A DNA stretch of 6,078 nucleotides. Source: Thermoplasmata archaeon (GTDB lineage Archaea > Thermoplasmatota > Thermoplasmata > GCA-020350865). Positions 1-6,078 of this stretch are shown one piece after another; the stretch's first letter is position 1; each line of letters begins with the position of its first letter. The notes under the pieces are model-generated. The model saw nothing but the letters and a program-made list of their open reading frames with translations, made no database searches and had not been told where the DNA came from. Both the position numbers and the translations under genes were made by a program. The stretch covers positions 524,215 to 530,292 of the forward strand of contig CP070726.1 in assembly GCA_020350865.1 (NCBI GenBank), given 5' to 3'.

Positions 1-3000
1 GGAGTTGAATCGAGGTTAAGAACCGCTGTATTCTCTGGTTCGCTGTTACCGAGGTTGTCAACAGACCCCCAGGTGATGGTATGTGGGCCGTCGCCGCGCC
101 CGCTGAGGTTGAATGACAATCCAAAGTAGAGGTCCCCGTCAATGGTGTACCATGTGTAATTCACGCCCGAGTATAGATCAACTGGATTCAAATTACACTC
201 TGTTGTCTCCGTCACGTTCCAGGGATTCCCTGGGCCACCTTGATATTTCGGAATGTCTATATCAAGCAATGTACTGGGCGGGGTATTGTCCAGAACCACA
301 TTAATCGTAAGTGCTGTTTCATTGATTCCCAGGTTATCTAAAGCACCGTACGTGATGGTGTGGGGGCCGTCGGGGTACCCTGTAAGGTAGAATAGGTCAT
401 TTTCGTAATAGTTACCATCGATGGTGTACCAGGTCCTGTTCACCCCGGAATGAAGATCCAGGGAAGTGAGGGTGAACGATGTACTCGAAGTAACGTTGTA
501 AGGATCCAAAGCTCCGACTTTAAACTTTGGATCGCCGATTGTAATAATTGTTGCGGGTGGGCTGTAATCCAGGTTCACCTGCACGAGAATACTTGTTTCG
601 TTAAAACCGAGATTGTCGATACTGCCGTATGTAATGTTGTGCAGGCCTTCGACGTATCCAAGAAGATTAAAGCTCGTTCCGACGAAGTACTGGCTGTCAA
701 TGAGGTACCAAGTAAAGTTCACGCCCGAATATGTGTCCGAAGAGGATAAACTGAAGAGCGTCGTATCTGTTACATTTATGACATCGAAAAGGTTCTTACG
801 ATACTTCGGATTGCCGATGTCCATTAGCGTTATTGGAGCTTCCACATCCACGTTAATTATCTCCATATTGCCCGTCTCGTTCAACCCGAGCCAGTCCTCG
901 CTGCCCCATGTTATCGTATGTACCCCAGGCGGAAGCGTGAACGGTGAAGTGTAGTTGTAATAAACCCCATCGATGGTATACCAAGTGAAATTGATGCCGG
1001 GACCTCCGCCGTCGTTGTTGTGTGTTAGGGTGAGTGTGGTGGAGTCCGTGATATTCCAGGAATCTGGATCCTGGGCGCGGTATTTTGGGTCTCCCACGGT
1101 CAAGGTGGTCTGGGGCGGGGACTTATCAAGGTACACCCACATGCCCCCCACATTGCTGTTTCCCACATGGTCAAAACCCTGCCAGCCGATGGGGATCAGG
1201 CCCTCGTTTTCGCCTGCAAGGGTAAAACTGGCGCCGTTTATGTAAGGGGTGCCGTTGACGATATACCATATGTAATCCACACCCGAGTATTTGTCATAGC
1301 GCAGGAAAGTTAAGACAGTGGCCTCCGTGACATTCCAGTAGTCACCGCCGTTGTTTCTGTATTTCGGGGTACCCACATCAATATCGGTGAGAGGAGCCGA
1401 GTTATCAAGGATAACGGTGATGTTATTGCCTGTCTCGTTGTTGCCGAAGCTGTCCTCGCTCCCCCAGGTCAGATTGTGAGGGCCTTCTCCCAAGCCTGAC
1501 AGCGTAAAGTTTCCAGTGTAGCGGTAGAACTGGCCATCGATGGTGTACCAGGTGAAATTCAAAGCGTAGTTGTCCACACCTGTGAGATTGAACTGTGTGA
1601 AGGTTAAGTTCGCGGTGACGTTCCAGAAATCCCCGCTGTTCTCGCGATATTTAGGGGAACCTATGGAGAGGTTGGTTACGGGCGGACTGCTGTCCCCCAC
1701 AGAGATGTTCACTGTATCGGTATCCCAATTCCCAAAACTGTCACTGACATTGAGAATGACCGTGTAGTTGCCTATCTCGGTGTAGATATGCACGTAGATG
1801 GATTCCGTGCCGTTGTGGTAGTTGCCATCACCGAAGGTCCAGTTGAACCATGCGATGTACCCCGAGTTGTCCGTGGAACCCGAACCATCCATAAATATGG
1901 GTGTATTCACATCTGTGTAGTTGTCGGGTCCTGCATCGGCAACTGGTGGGATCTTGGTGGGAACGGCGACATTGTAGACAATCGGTGTGTAGAGGAGGTG
2001 CCCTTCCTCATCCAGTATCTTCACACGAAAGTCGTAAATGCCCTCGATGAGAGCCGTGCAGTTGATGATGCCGCTGCCTCCTCCCACCCAGGAAATCGGT
2101 GTCTGGGAGGGTGTGGTGTTCCACGGTTCAGACGTGTTCGTGTGCCTCCATTCCAGCACGTAGGAGCCGTTGTTCCCCCCGGTGTCATTCCCCACATCCT
2201 CGTCCGGAAAACCTGTGTCGTTTATGGTGAAGTCGTACACCGGGTTTATTGTCATGTTGCTTATCGGATCCGAGAGGAAGATGCCAGTAGGACCCGAATA
2301 GATTTCATTGTATCCTATTGACATATTTTTATCAGCGGCAATGTCGCTTATGTTCCAGACCCAGACAAAAGTTGCAGAGCCGTTGTAACTGCTGCTGTTC
2401 GGATTTGTGTTATTTCTGAAACCCGTGACCGTGTTCTTCCAGGGATCGGTGGCCTGGCTTGGACCGTTTTGGGTTTCCAACTCCTGGGCGCCGTCCGCCT
2501 CCTCCAGATCCACAAGATAATGGCTCTCGTTCCTGTTGTTGTTTTTGGCCTCATCTATATGCCATATCAGTATGCCGTCCCCGGGTAGGGCACTGTCAAA
2601 CCCGATTTTCTGCCTGTTTTCTATCAGGAAATACTCGTCCGTGTTTTCGGAGGGGTCGTGGGCCCACATCTTGTATATCACCGTATTATTTTCTACCGGA
2701 GGAATCACAATTTGTGTTAGGGAAACATCCGAGGTCACAATTATTGGTTCAACCCATCCCAAGGTTATTTTTGACCATGCAGAGAAGTGCGCAGGAGACA
2801 TGCCGCCGCCGTTGTAGGAGCCCGAACCCATAACACCCCATCGGCCTATCCCTGTGGAGCTGTAATCAGTATCGTACAGGTCGGGCAAACCAAGTACATG
2901 TCCGAACTCATGGGCGAACACGCCTATCTTACCGAACTCTGGTTCAGTTGAGTATGGCATGGCCCAAAATTCCTCGGATTCCCCCTCTTCAACCTTTTCT

Positions 3001-3980
3001 GCCGGTATGATGCTACTTTTATGGGACCAGATATCGTCGGTATCGTCGCTGGTCTCCTGGCCCTCCCCTGCATGGATTATGAACAGGGCATCGATAACTG
3101 AATCCCCGTCTACATCGTACTCTGAGAAATCAACCTCTTCGTCTGGGCCATCAGAGGCGTGATCCTCATCAAAACCATCCGTTCCGACGTCTGCCAGTTG
3201 TACCGCCTCTCTTGCCATTTCAAAAACGTTCCCGTTAAGGTTGTCTATTCCTGTACCATCCGCTCCGTAAAACGACATATCCTTGGTGCTATTGAATGGC
3301 CCCACCACATCAATTTCTATGTCGAATACCCCGTAAGATACCTCCCTGAAATAGGTACGCATTGTGGCGCCTGAGGTTCCATTAAGCATATTGCTGAAAT
3401 GCGTCTTGTTATTTGAGGCGGAAAAGTTTTTATCGTTAAATTGTAGCATAATTGCGATACCTTTCCATGTTGTGTTAAGAGGAGGGGCTCTGGAAGTTCT
3501 GTATATATTACCAAAATCGTATTTTTGTGCGGGAGGATGGTCATTTGCAAGGTGCTTTTCAAGGCCGGGAATTGTATCTGGATCGATTGTCCCCACCCTG
3601 TGGTTTGTCGGCTCCAATTTGCCAATTTCATTTTTTACTGCGTAGGTCCACCAGTTATAATCATCCTTCACAATGGAATAGCCATCCAAAGTTTCAACAT
3701 GGCCTCCGACCGTTTCACCCACCTTCCGAGCGGTAAATTCCGTGCCGTCAGGCTGGGTTAATATGAAGGGTTCGGGATTGGGCGGAAATGTGGTATACCC
3801 CTCGTAGTAGAGCCTCTCGTCTATTGAGGTTTCTGGATAATCATATAGTTCTAACCCTCCCCCAAGAGGTGAGTTTTGTGGGTCCTCGTTAACAAAGCCT
3901 AGCATACCAATGATAACGAATGTGAGCACCCCAAGCGATATAAATACCCTCCTGAGCCGATGTCTGTTGGTTCTCTCCAC
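1..3980 (-). CDS. Secreted M6-family zinc metallopeptidase with PKD domain and Ig-like repeat array (3' end beyond window)
   Basis: The frame is open for 1326 codons from a GTG at 3980 to the window edge, with no stop, so the C-terminus is missing. This GTG is the only start-type codon after the last in-frame upstream TAG, and GGTGA precedes it. The N-terminus has a basic stretch (RTNRHRLRR, 3-11) then a hydrophobic segment (about 12-30). No clear signal-peptidase site is visible, so it may be cleaved or may stay as an anchor. A probable propeptide precedes a catalytic domain at about 168-540. Zinc-site motif: H357-E358-F-G-H361-V-L-G364-L-P-D367, followed by GVMGSGS (M384), which resembles the Met-turn region. 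An acidic D289-V-D-G-D-S-V-I-D297 loop looks calcium-binding and is common in M6 proteins; GILIWHIDE (W473) is also typical. An Ig-like region (about 563-676), a PKD domain (678-765, with WTFGDG) and six repeats follow. Only two Cys (641, 1262) and roughly fifty N-x-S/T sequons are present, which suits a glycosylated extracellular protein. The family (compare immune inhibitor A) degrades extracellular proteins; the actual substrate is unknown. Confidence 0.95.
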   Translation of the reverse strand, partial: MERTNRHRLRRVFISLGVLTFVIIGMLGFVNEDPQNSPLGGGLELYDYPETSIDERLYYEGYTTFPPNPEPFILTQPDGTEFTARKVGETVGGHVETLDGYSIVKDDYNWWTYAVKNEIGKLEPTNHRVGTIDPDTIPGLEKHLANDHPPAQKYDFGNIYRTSRAPPLNTTWKGIAIMLQFNDKNFSASNNKTHFSNMLNGTSGATMRTYFREVSYGVFDIEIDVVGPFNSTKDMSFYGADGTGIDNLNGNVFEMAREAVQLADVGTDGFDEDHASDGPDEEVDFSEYDVDGDSVIDALFIIHAGEGQETSDDTDDIWSHKSSIIPAEKVEEGESEEFWAMPYSTEPEFGKIGVFAHEFGHVLGLPDLYDTDYSSTGIGRWGVMGSGSYNGGGMSPAHFSAWSKITLGWVEPIIVTSDVSLTQIVIPPVENNTVIYKMWAHDPSENTDEYFLIENRQKIGFDSALPGDGILIWHIDEAKNNNRNESHYLVDLEEADGAQELETQNGPSQATDPWKNTVTGFRNNTNPNSSSYNGSATFVWVWNISDIAADKNMSIGYNEIYSGPTGIFLSDPISNMTINPVYDFTINDTGFPDEDVGNDTGGNNGSYVLEWRHTNTSEPWNTTPSQTPISWVGGGSGIINCTALIEGIYDFRVKILDEEGHLLYTPIVYNVAVPTKIPPVADAGPDNYTDVNTPIFMDGSGSTDNSGYIAWFNWTFGDGNYHNGTESIYVHIYTEIGNYTVILNVSDSFGNWDTDTVNISVGDSSPPVTNLSIGSPKYRENSGDFWNVTANLTFTQFNLTGVDNYALNFTWYTIDGQFYRYTGNFTLSGLGEGPHNLTWGSEDSFGNNETGNNITVILDNSAPLTDIDVGTPKYRNNGGDYWNVTEATVLTFLRYDKYSGVDYIWYIVNGTPYINGASFTLAGENEGLIPIGWQGFDHVGNSNVGGMWVYLDKSPPQTTLTVGDPKYRAQDPDSWNITDSTTLTLTHNNDGGGPGINFTWYTIDGVYYNYTSPFTLPPGVHTITWGSEDWLGLNETGNMEIINVDVEAPITLMDIGNPKYRKNLFDVINVTDTTLFSLSSSDTYSGVNFTWYLIDSQYFVGTSFNLLGYVEGLHNITYGSIDNLGFNETSILVQVNLDYSPPATIITIGDPKFKVGALDPYNVTSSTSFTLTSLDLHSGVNRTWYTIDGNYYENDLFYLTGYPDGPHTITYGALDNLGINETALTINVVLDNTPPSTLLDIDIPKYQGGPGNPWNVTETTECNLNPVDLYSGVNYTWYTIDGDLYFGLSFNLSGRGDGPHTITWGSVDNLGNSEPENTAVLNLDST
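3..1685 (-). repeat. Six tandem ~93-residue Ig-like / OmpL47-type repeats within the metallopeptidase
   Basis: Units in order of translation: 1398-1685 (96 residues), 1119-1397, 840-1118, 561-839, 282-560 and 3-281 (93 residues each). Every unit opens with P/A-P-x-T, then I/V-G/D-x-P-K-Y/F at positions 8-13 and N22-V/I-T24. Most then carry D-x-Y/H-S-G-V-N-x-T-W-Y-T-I-D-G in mid-unit, and G-P-H-T/N-I/L-T-W/Y-G-S-x-D-N-L-G near the end. The SGV...Y.IDG...F.L.G...G.H.I.Y.S.D..GN pattern is that of OmpL47-type / bacterial Ig-like repeats found in many secreted bacterial and archaeal proteins; this match was recognised by eye and not searched. Unit 2 is the most divergent. Likely role (inference): a rigid beta-sandwich stalk, or a surface- or substrate-binding region, placing the protease away from the cell. 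The two bases left at the window edge are CC, which fits the Pro that would open a seventh unit. Confidence 0.9.
1686..1949 (-). other. PKD domain (protein-domain feature inside the metallopeptidase)
   Basis: Residues 678-765 show the PKD plan: the opening PPVADAGPD, then MDGSGSTDNSG, W-T-F-G-D-G near the centre, and a closing segment with G-N-Y-T-V-I-L-N-V-S-D-S-F-G and a run to V-N-I-S-V. PKD domains are beta-sandwich modules common in archaeal surface layer proteins and in secreted proteases, where they act as spacers or bind substrate. Here a single copy sits between the Ig-like region that follows the protease and the repeat array. Which of those roles it has cannot be told from sequence. 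Confidence 0.9.
3891..3947 (-). other. N-terminal hydrophobic export segment of the metallopeptidase
   Basis: Residues about 12-30 (VFISLGVLTFVIIGMLGFV) form an uninterrupted hydrophobic stretch directly after a strongly basic N-terminus (R3, R6, R8, R10, R11). This is the arrangement of a Sec signal sequence or of an N-terminal signal anchor. No A-x-A type cleavage site is obvious, and the next residues (NEDPQNSP) are polar, so both cleavage near residue 30 and retention as a membrane anchor are possible. Confidence 0.8.
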
Positions 3981-3984
3981 TTTT

Positions 3985-3989
3985 TCACC
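3985..3989 (-). promoter_or_regulatory. Ribosome-binding site GGTGA of the metallopeptidase gene
   Basis: On the minus strand GGTGA is followed by four A bases and then the GTG start at 3980. GGTGA is complementary to the usual archaeal 16S rRNA 3' end. It decides the start: the overlapping upstream GTG at 3989-3987 is in another frame that meets a stop after about 29 codons, and the in-frame ATG at codon 26 would remove the basic part and most of the hydrophobic segment. Confidence 0.6.
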
Positions 3990-4021
3990 GCTGCAAATCG
4001 TAAGGTATGTATTTTCAGAAT

Positions 4022-4035
4022 TAAAGTATATTAAA
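4022..4035 (-). promoter_or_regulatory. Proximal TATA box candidate for the metallopeptidase gene
   Basis: The minus strand reads TTTAATATACTTTA, centred about 48 bp upstream of the GTG start. With the usual archaeal spacing of roughly 25 bp from TATA box to transcription start, the transcript would begin near 4003 and have a leader of about 20 nt containing the GGTGA site. This is a plausible independent promoter, separating the gene from pyrG. No transcription data are available to choose between it and the upstream box. Confidence 0.5.
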
Positions 4036-4058
4036 CATTTTGCTGACTATGGGTTCAA

Positions 4059-4098
4059 TATACCTCCTTTGCCTAGAATATTTTTTAACATACCTCCC
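4059..4098 (-). repeat. Two GGAGGTAT direct repeats with 30-bp spacing in the protease promoter region
   Basis: On the minus strand GGGAGGTATGTTAA (first copy, GGAGGT at 4092-4097) and AAGGAGGTATATTGA (second copy, GGAGGT at 4062-4067) share the core GGAGGTAT, with their starts exactly 30 bp apart, about three helical turns. They lie between the two TATA candidates. Each looks like a Shine-Dalgarno site, but neither is followed at normal spacing by a start of a convincing gene. A pair of regulator-binding sites is one reading; this is inference only. Confidence 0.4.
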
Positions 4099-4110
4099 TG
4101 TACGTATGTT
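4087..4110. repeat. Inverted repeat AACATAC / GTATGTT
   Basis: Perfect 7-bp arms (4087-4093 and 4104-4110) flank a 10-base centre that contains most of the first GGAGGT copy. A further GGTATGT lies at 4004-4010, next to the expected transcription start from the proximal TATA box. It could be an operator half-site pair or a small RNA hairpin hiding the GGAGGT if transcribed from the distal TATA box; chance is also possible in such AT-rich DNA. Confidence 0.35.
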
Positions 4111-4132
4111 CCATGTCATTATTATTAATATT

Positions 4133-4142
4133 GTATATATAA
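4133..4142 (-). promoter_or_regulatory. Distal TATA box candidate downstream of pyrG
   Basis: The minus strand reads TTATATATAC, closer to the archaeal TATA consensus than the proximal box. It would place transcription start near 4112 and give the metallopeptidase mRNA a leader of about 130 nt spanning the direct and inverted repeats listed separately. It could be a second promoter, or simply AT-rich intergenic DNA. Confidence 0.4.
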
Positions 4143-4190
4143 TCTTTCCCTTTGCCAATAAGGGTAACAAGCCTTTTTATTTCATACAGG

Positions 4191-4195
4191 AAAAA
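4191..4195 (-). terminator. Short T-run after pyrG, weak terminator candidate
   Basis: Five T bases on the minus strand begin two bases after the pyrG stop codon. Archaeal termination often occurs at T-rich tracts without a hairpin, but five T bases is short and no stem is visible nearby. Readthrough into the metallopeptidase gene cannot be excluded. Confidence 0.25.
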
Positions 4196-4197
4196 CC

Positions 4198-5790
4198 TCA
4201 TTTGTTCACTATTGCCGAGACCAGTCCCACATATAGCGGTGCGGGCCTCATGGGCCTCGATTTTAGCTCCGGATGAAACTGGGAGGCCGTATAATATGGG
4301 TGATCCTGAAGCTCGAATATCTCCATTCTCCTGCCGTCGGGGGATTTGCCCGTGAACTTCATACCGAACTCCTCGATCTGCTCGATGTATTCCGGGTTTA
4401 TCTCGTATCGATGGCGGTGGCGCTCCGATATCTCAGTGCTCCCGTACAGGGATTGGGCTTTGGTGTCTTCTTTGATTATCACAGGCTGCCCCCCAAGGCG
4501 CATTGTCCCTCCCAGATCCTTCACCTTCTTCTGCTCGGGCAGGATGTCCACCACGGGATGGGGTGTGTCGGGATCGAACTCCGTGCTGTTGGCCCCCGAA
4601 AGGCCCAGCACATTCCTTGAGAACTCGCACACGGCCAGCTGAAAACCCAGGCATATGCCCAAGAACGGTATCTTGTTCTCCCTGGCGAACCGCGCCGCCT
4701 CCATCTTGCCCTCCGCACCGCGTCTTCCAAATCCACCCGGCACCACGATGCCGTCCACACCTTCTAGTTTTGACGGTGTTTCGTTGGGAATGTTGTCGTC
4801 AGCCTCCACCCACCTGATATTGACCCTGGTATTTGTGAGCGCGCTGGTATGACAGAGCGCCTCCACATGGCTGATGTATGAGTCCTTGAGATGGGTGTAC
4901 TTGCCAACTATGGCCACCTCAACCTCCCTTTGCGGATGTTCGAGTCTATCTAAAAAGGCCTTCCATGCTTCGAGATCCTCCCCTGCGGTTGTCAGGCTCA
5001 ATCTGGTCATGAGAAAATCTGTGAGGCCCTGTTTTTCCAGTATGATGGGCACCTCGTAGATGTTCTTTGCATCCGGGGCACTGATCACGGCGTTTGTCGG
5101 GACATCGCAGAACAAGGAAATCTTCTCCTTTATGGACTTTGAGAGGGGCTTTTTGGCCCTGCACACGATGGCGTCAGGCTGGATGCCGATGGCCCTCAGC
5201 TCCTTGACGGAATGCTGGGTGGGTTTTGTCTTCTGCTCCCCAACCACGCTCATTACGGGCACAAGGGTGATGTGCACGAAGATGCAGTTCTTGTGTCCCA
5301 GCTCGATATGCAGCTGGCGGACCGCCTCCAAAAACGGCATGGATTCGATGTCCCCCACCGTCCCTCCCAGCTCGACCAGGGTCACGTCCACCCCGGAATC
5401 TTTAGCGGCTTCCTTGATCATCTTTCTAATCTCGTCCGTGATGTGGGGGATTATCTGGACGGTCTGGCCGAGATAATCGCCCCTCCTCTCTTTCTCGATT
5501 ACGGCCCTGTACACCTTGCCGGTCGTGATGTTGTGGTCCTTTGTAAGATTTACATCCAAGAAGCGTTCGTAGTTGCCCAAATCCAGGTCCACCTCGGCCC
5601 CGTCATCGAGCACGAAGACCTCCCCGTGCTGGTACGGGTTCATTGTCCCCGCATCGCAGTTGAGGTACGGATCGATCTTTATGGCGGTGACCGAAAGACC
5701 GCGGCTCTCCAGCAATTTCCCGATAGAAGATACTGTTATGCCCTTACCCAATCCAGACAAAACACCGCCCGTGACTACAACATATTTCAT
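4198..5790 (-). CDS. pyrG: CTP synthase (glutamine-hydrolysing)
   Basis: This cytoplasmic enzyme makes CTP from UTP, ATP and glutamine, the last step of de novo pyrimidine nucleotide synthesis. The 530-residue product has normal family length and is complete. The N-terminal synthetase domain (about 1-265) has the P-loop region [13 protein letters not shown] (6-18, K16), the DPY...[13 protein letters not shown] block (40-60), [16 protein letters not shown] (62-77, D70 a probable Mg ligand), E140 in [11 protein letters not shown], and K187/K189 in [10 protein letters not shown]. The C-terminal class I glutamine amidotransferase domain (about 290-530) has PGGFGRRG (351-358), the nucleophile C380 in GICLGFQ, and H506/E508 in QFHPEL, completing the triad. 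The ATG at 5790 gives the expected N-terminus directly before the P-loop, with GTGAGG seven bases upstream. No key residue is missing. The next gene downstream on this strand is an unrelated secreted protease, so the context adds nothing to the function. Confidence 0.99.
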   Translation of the reverse strand: MKYVVVTGGVLSGLGKGITVSSIGKLLESRGLSVTAIKIDPYLNCDAGTMNPYQHGEVFVLDDGAEVDLDLGNYERFLDVNLTKDHNITTGKVYRAVIEKERRGDYLGQTVQIIPHITDEIRKMIKEAAKDSGVDVTLVELGGTVGDIESMPFLEAVRQLHIELGHKNCIFVHITLVPVMSVVGEQKTKPTQHSVKELRAIGIQPDAIVCRAKKPLSKSIKEKISLFCDVPTNAVISAPDAKNIYEVPIILEKQGLTDFLMTRLSLTTAGEDLEAWKAFLDRLEHPQREVEVAIVGKYTHLKDSYISHVEALCHTSALTNTRVNIRWVEADDNIPNETPSKLEGVDGIVVPGGFGRRGAEGKMEAARFARENKIPFLGICLGFQLAVCEFSRNVLGLSGANSTEFDPDTPHPVVDILPEQKKVKDLGGTMRLGGQPVIIKEDTKAQSLYGSTEISERHRHRYEINPEYIEQIEEFGMKFTGKSPDGRRMEIFELQDHPYYTASQFHPELKSRPMRPAPLYVGLVSAIVNK

Positions 5791-5797
5791 GCCTTTG

Positions 5798-5803
5798 CCT
5801 CAC
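5798..5803 (-). promoter_or_regulatory. Ribosome-binding site of pyrG (GTGAGG)
   Basis: GTGAGG lies seven bases upstream of the ATG on the minus strand and pairs with the archaeal 16S rRNA 3' end, except for one base within the usual GGTGAGG-like pattern. Its spacing supports the start at 5790. Confidence 0.55.
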
Positions 5804-5827
5804 GGGAGATGGGAATGCAGTTGTTTG

Positions 5828-5837
5828 TCTATAAAGG
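5828..5837 (-). promoter_or_regulatory. TATA box candidate of pyrG
   Basis: The minus strand reads CCTTTATAGA, centred about 42 bp upstream of the ATG. Transcription would start near 5806, giving a leader of about 16-20 nt that just includes the GTGAGG site. The upstream purine-rich BRE element is not obvious. Confidence 0.45.
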
Positions 5838-6078
5838 TAACGTGGTATTTTGTCGCAGTGAGTTGCGTTTTGTAACCCAACATTTCCAATGAATTCTCAT
5901 GTACATCATCAACCCACGGAAAATCAGGCAGAACGCACGTTCCTCAGTATTAAAAATCCCAAGAACTCTCCTTATCATTCCATTTTTCTGGGAATTATGA
6001 GTACCATGCTTTTCGATACTGTGCAAACCATAGACATGTGTCACCCCTTTGGTATATCGGGTTGACCAACCTGATACA
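5838..6078. other. Region upstream of pyrG with no convincing gene
   Basis: No recognisable coding sequence is seen. A minus-strand frame is open from the window edge to 5829 (GTG at 6044 would give 71 residues), but its product matches no family I know and its 3' end covers the pyrG TATA candidate. Another minus-strand frame enters from the edge and stops with TGA at 6041-6043 (last residues YQVGQPDIPKG), which could be the tail of a neighbouring gene but is too short to judge. A small quasi-palindrome GAACG-CA-CGTTC lies at 5931-5942. Confidence 0.5.
6055..6076. repeat. 22-bp imperfect palindrome at the right edge
   Basis: The arms TATCGGGTTG (6055-6064) and CAACCTGATA (6067-6076) are inverted copies with one mismatch in ten, around a 2-base centre (AC). 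As plus-strand RNA the mismatch becomes a G-U pair, giving a 9-bp stem with a GACC loop. It may be an operator for a dimeric regulator, or a hairpin at the end of a gene outside the window. Confidence 0.5.

Larger units (their letters stand above)
3981..4197. other. Intergenic region between pyrG and the metallopeptidase gene
   Basis: This AT-rich, 217-bp stretch holds the TATA candidates and repeats listed separately. Short minus-strand frames exist (4021-4119, 32 codons; 4047-4091, 14 codons, ATG abutting GGAGGT), but none has a good ribosome-binding site at normal spacing or a recognisable product, so no gene is called. A 5-bp stem CCCTT/AAGGG with a 7-base loop lies at 4148-4164; it lacks a following T-run on the minus strand. 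Confidence 0.6.

Noticed and set aside
3..1685. CRISPR array or nucleotide satellite, suggested by regular 279-nt spacing
   Set aside because: The period is far too long for CRISPR. The units are diverged at nucleotide level and are plainly protein-domain repeats in one reading frame.
1788..2321. 177-residue plus-strand open frame, plus other plus-strand frames across 113-3761
   Set aside because: They are antisense to the metallopeptidase frame, which is open throughout and has clear domains; their similar sequences recur because the repeats do.
3317..3631. 104-residue minus-strand frame
   Set aside because: It lies in a different frame of the same strand inside the M6 catalytic region and has no domain signature.
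4021..4119. 32-codon minus-strand frame in the intergenic region
   Set aside because: It has no ribosome-binding site, begins too close to the distal TATA box to be included in its transcript, and its stop overlaps the proximal TATA candidate.
4148..4164. CCCTT/AAGGG hairpin as the pyrG terminator
   Set aside because: The stem is only 5 bp, and on the minus strand it is followed by an A-rich stretch rather than a T-run.
5212..5892. 226-residue plus-strand open frame
   Set aside because: It is antisense to pyrG, whose motifs and full length are certain; its openness is a by-product of pyrG codon usage.
5829..6044. 71-residue minus-strand frame upstream of pyrG, open back to the window edge
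   Set aside because: The product has no recognisable motif or domain, and its end covers the pyrG TATA candidate. The AAAGGG before its GTG abuts the start with no spacing. It is kept as a note only.

Overview
The window looks archaeal, most likely from a Thermoplasmatota-like (or other euryarchaeal-type) lineage. The evidence is AT-rich TATA-type promoter elements followed by short leaders, GGTGA/GTGAGG ribosome-binding sites, a GTG start, a CTP synthase with the archaeal-style N-terminus, and a large secreted protein rich in N-x-S/T sequons and built from PKD and Ig-like repeats. This assignment is inference from style and motifs; there is no rRNA or phylogeny here to confirm it.

Layout: both real genes are on the minus strand. 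Reading in their direction of transcription, 5791-6078 is an upstream non-coding stretch with the pyrG promoter and a 22-bp imperfect palindrome at the very edge. Next comes a complete pyrG (CTP synthase, 530 residues, 4198-5790). A 217-bp intergenic region (3981-4197) follows, with two TATA-like boxes, a pair of GGAGGTAT direct repeats 30 bp apart and an inverted repeat. Finally there is a very long open frame (1-3980) that runs off the left edge.

The long gene encodes a secreted or membrane-tethered zinc metallopeptidase of family M6 (immune inhibitor A type) with the motif H357-E-F-G-H361 and D367. After the protease come an Ig-like region, one PKD domain, and at least six units of about 93 residues that resemble OmpL47-type / Ig-like repeats. 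Five consecutive units are spaced at exactly 279 nt, and the window edge falls at the end of unit six, so the array probably continues.

The two genes share a strand but need not work together. pyrG makes CTP in the cytoplasm, while the protease acts outside the cell, and the intergenic signals suggest that the protease gene has its own promoter. No CRISPR array, RNA gene, insertion sequence or mobile element was seen. The many plus-strand open frames across 1-4000 and 4273-5892 are shadows of these two genes.
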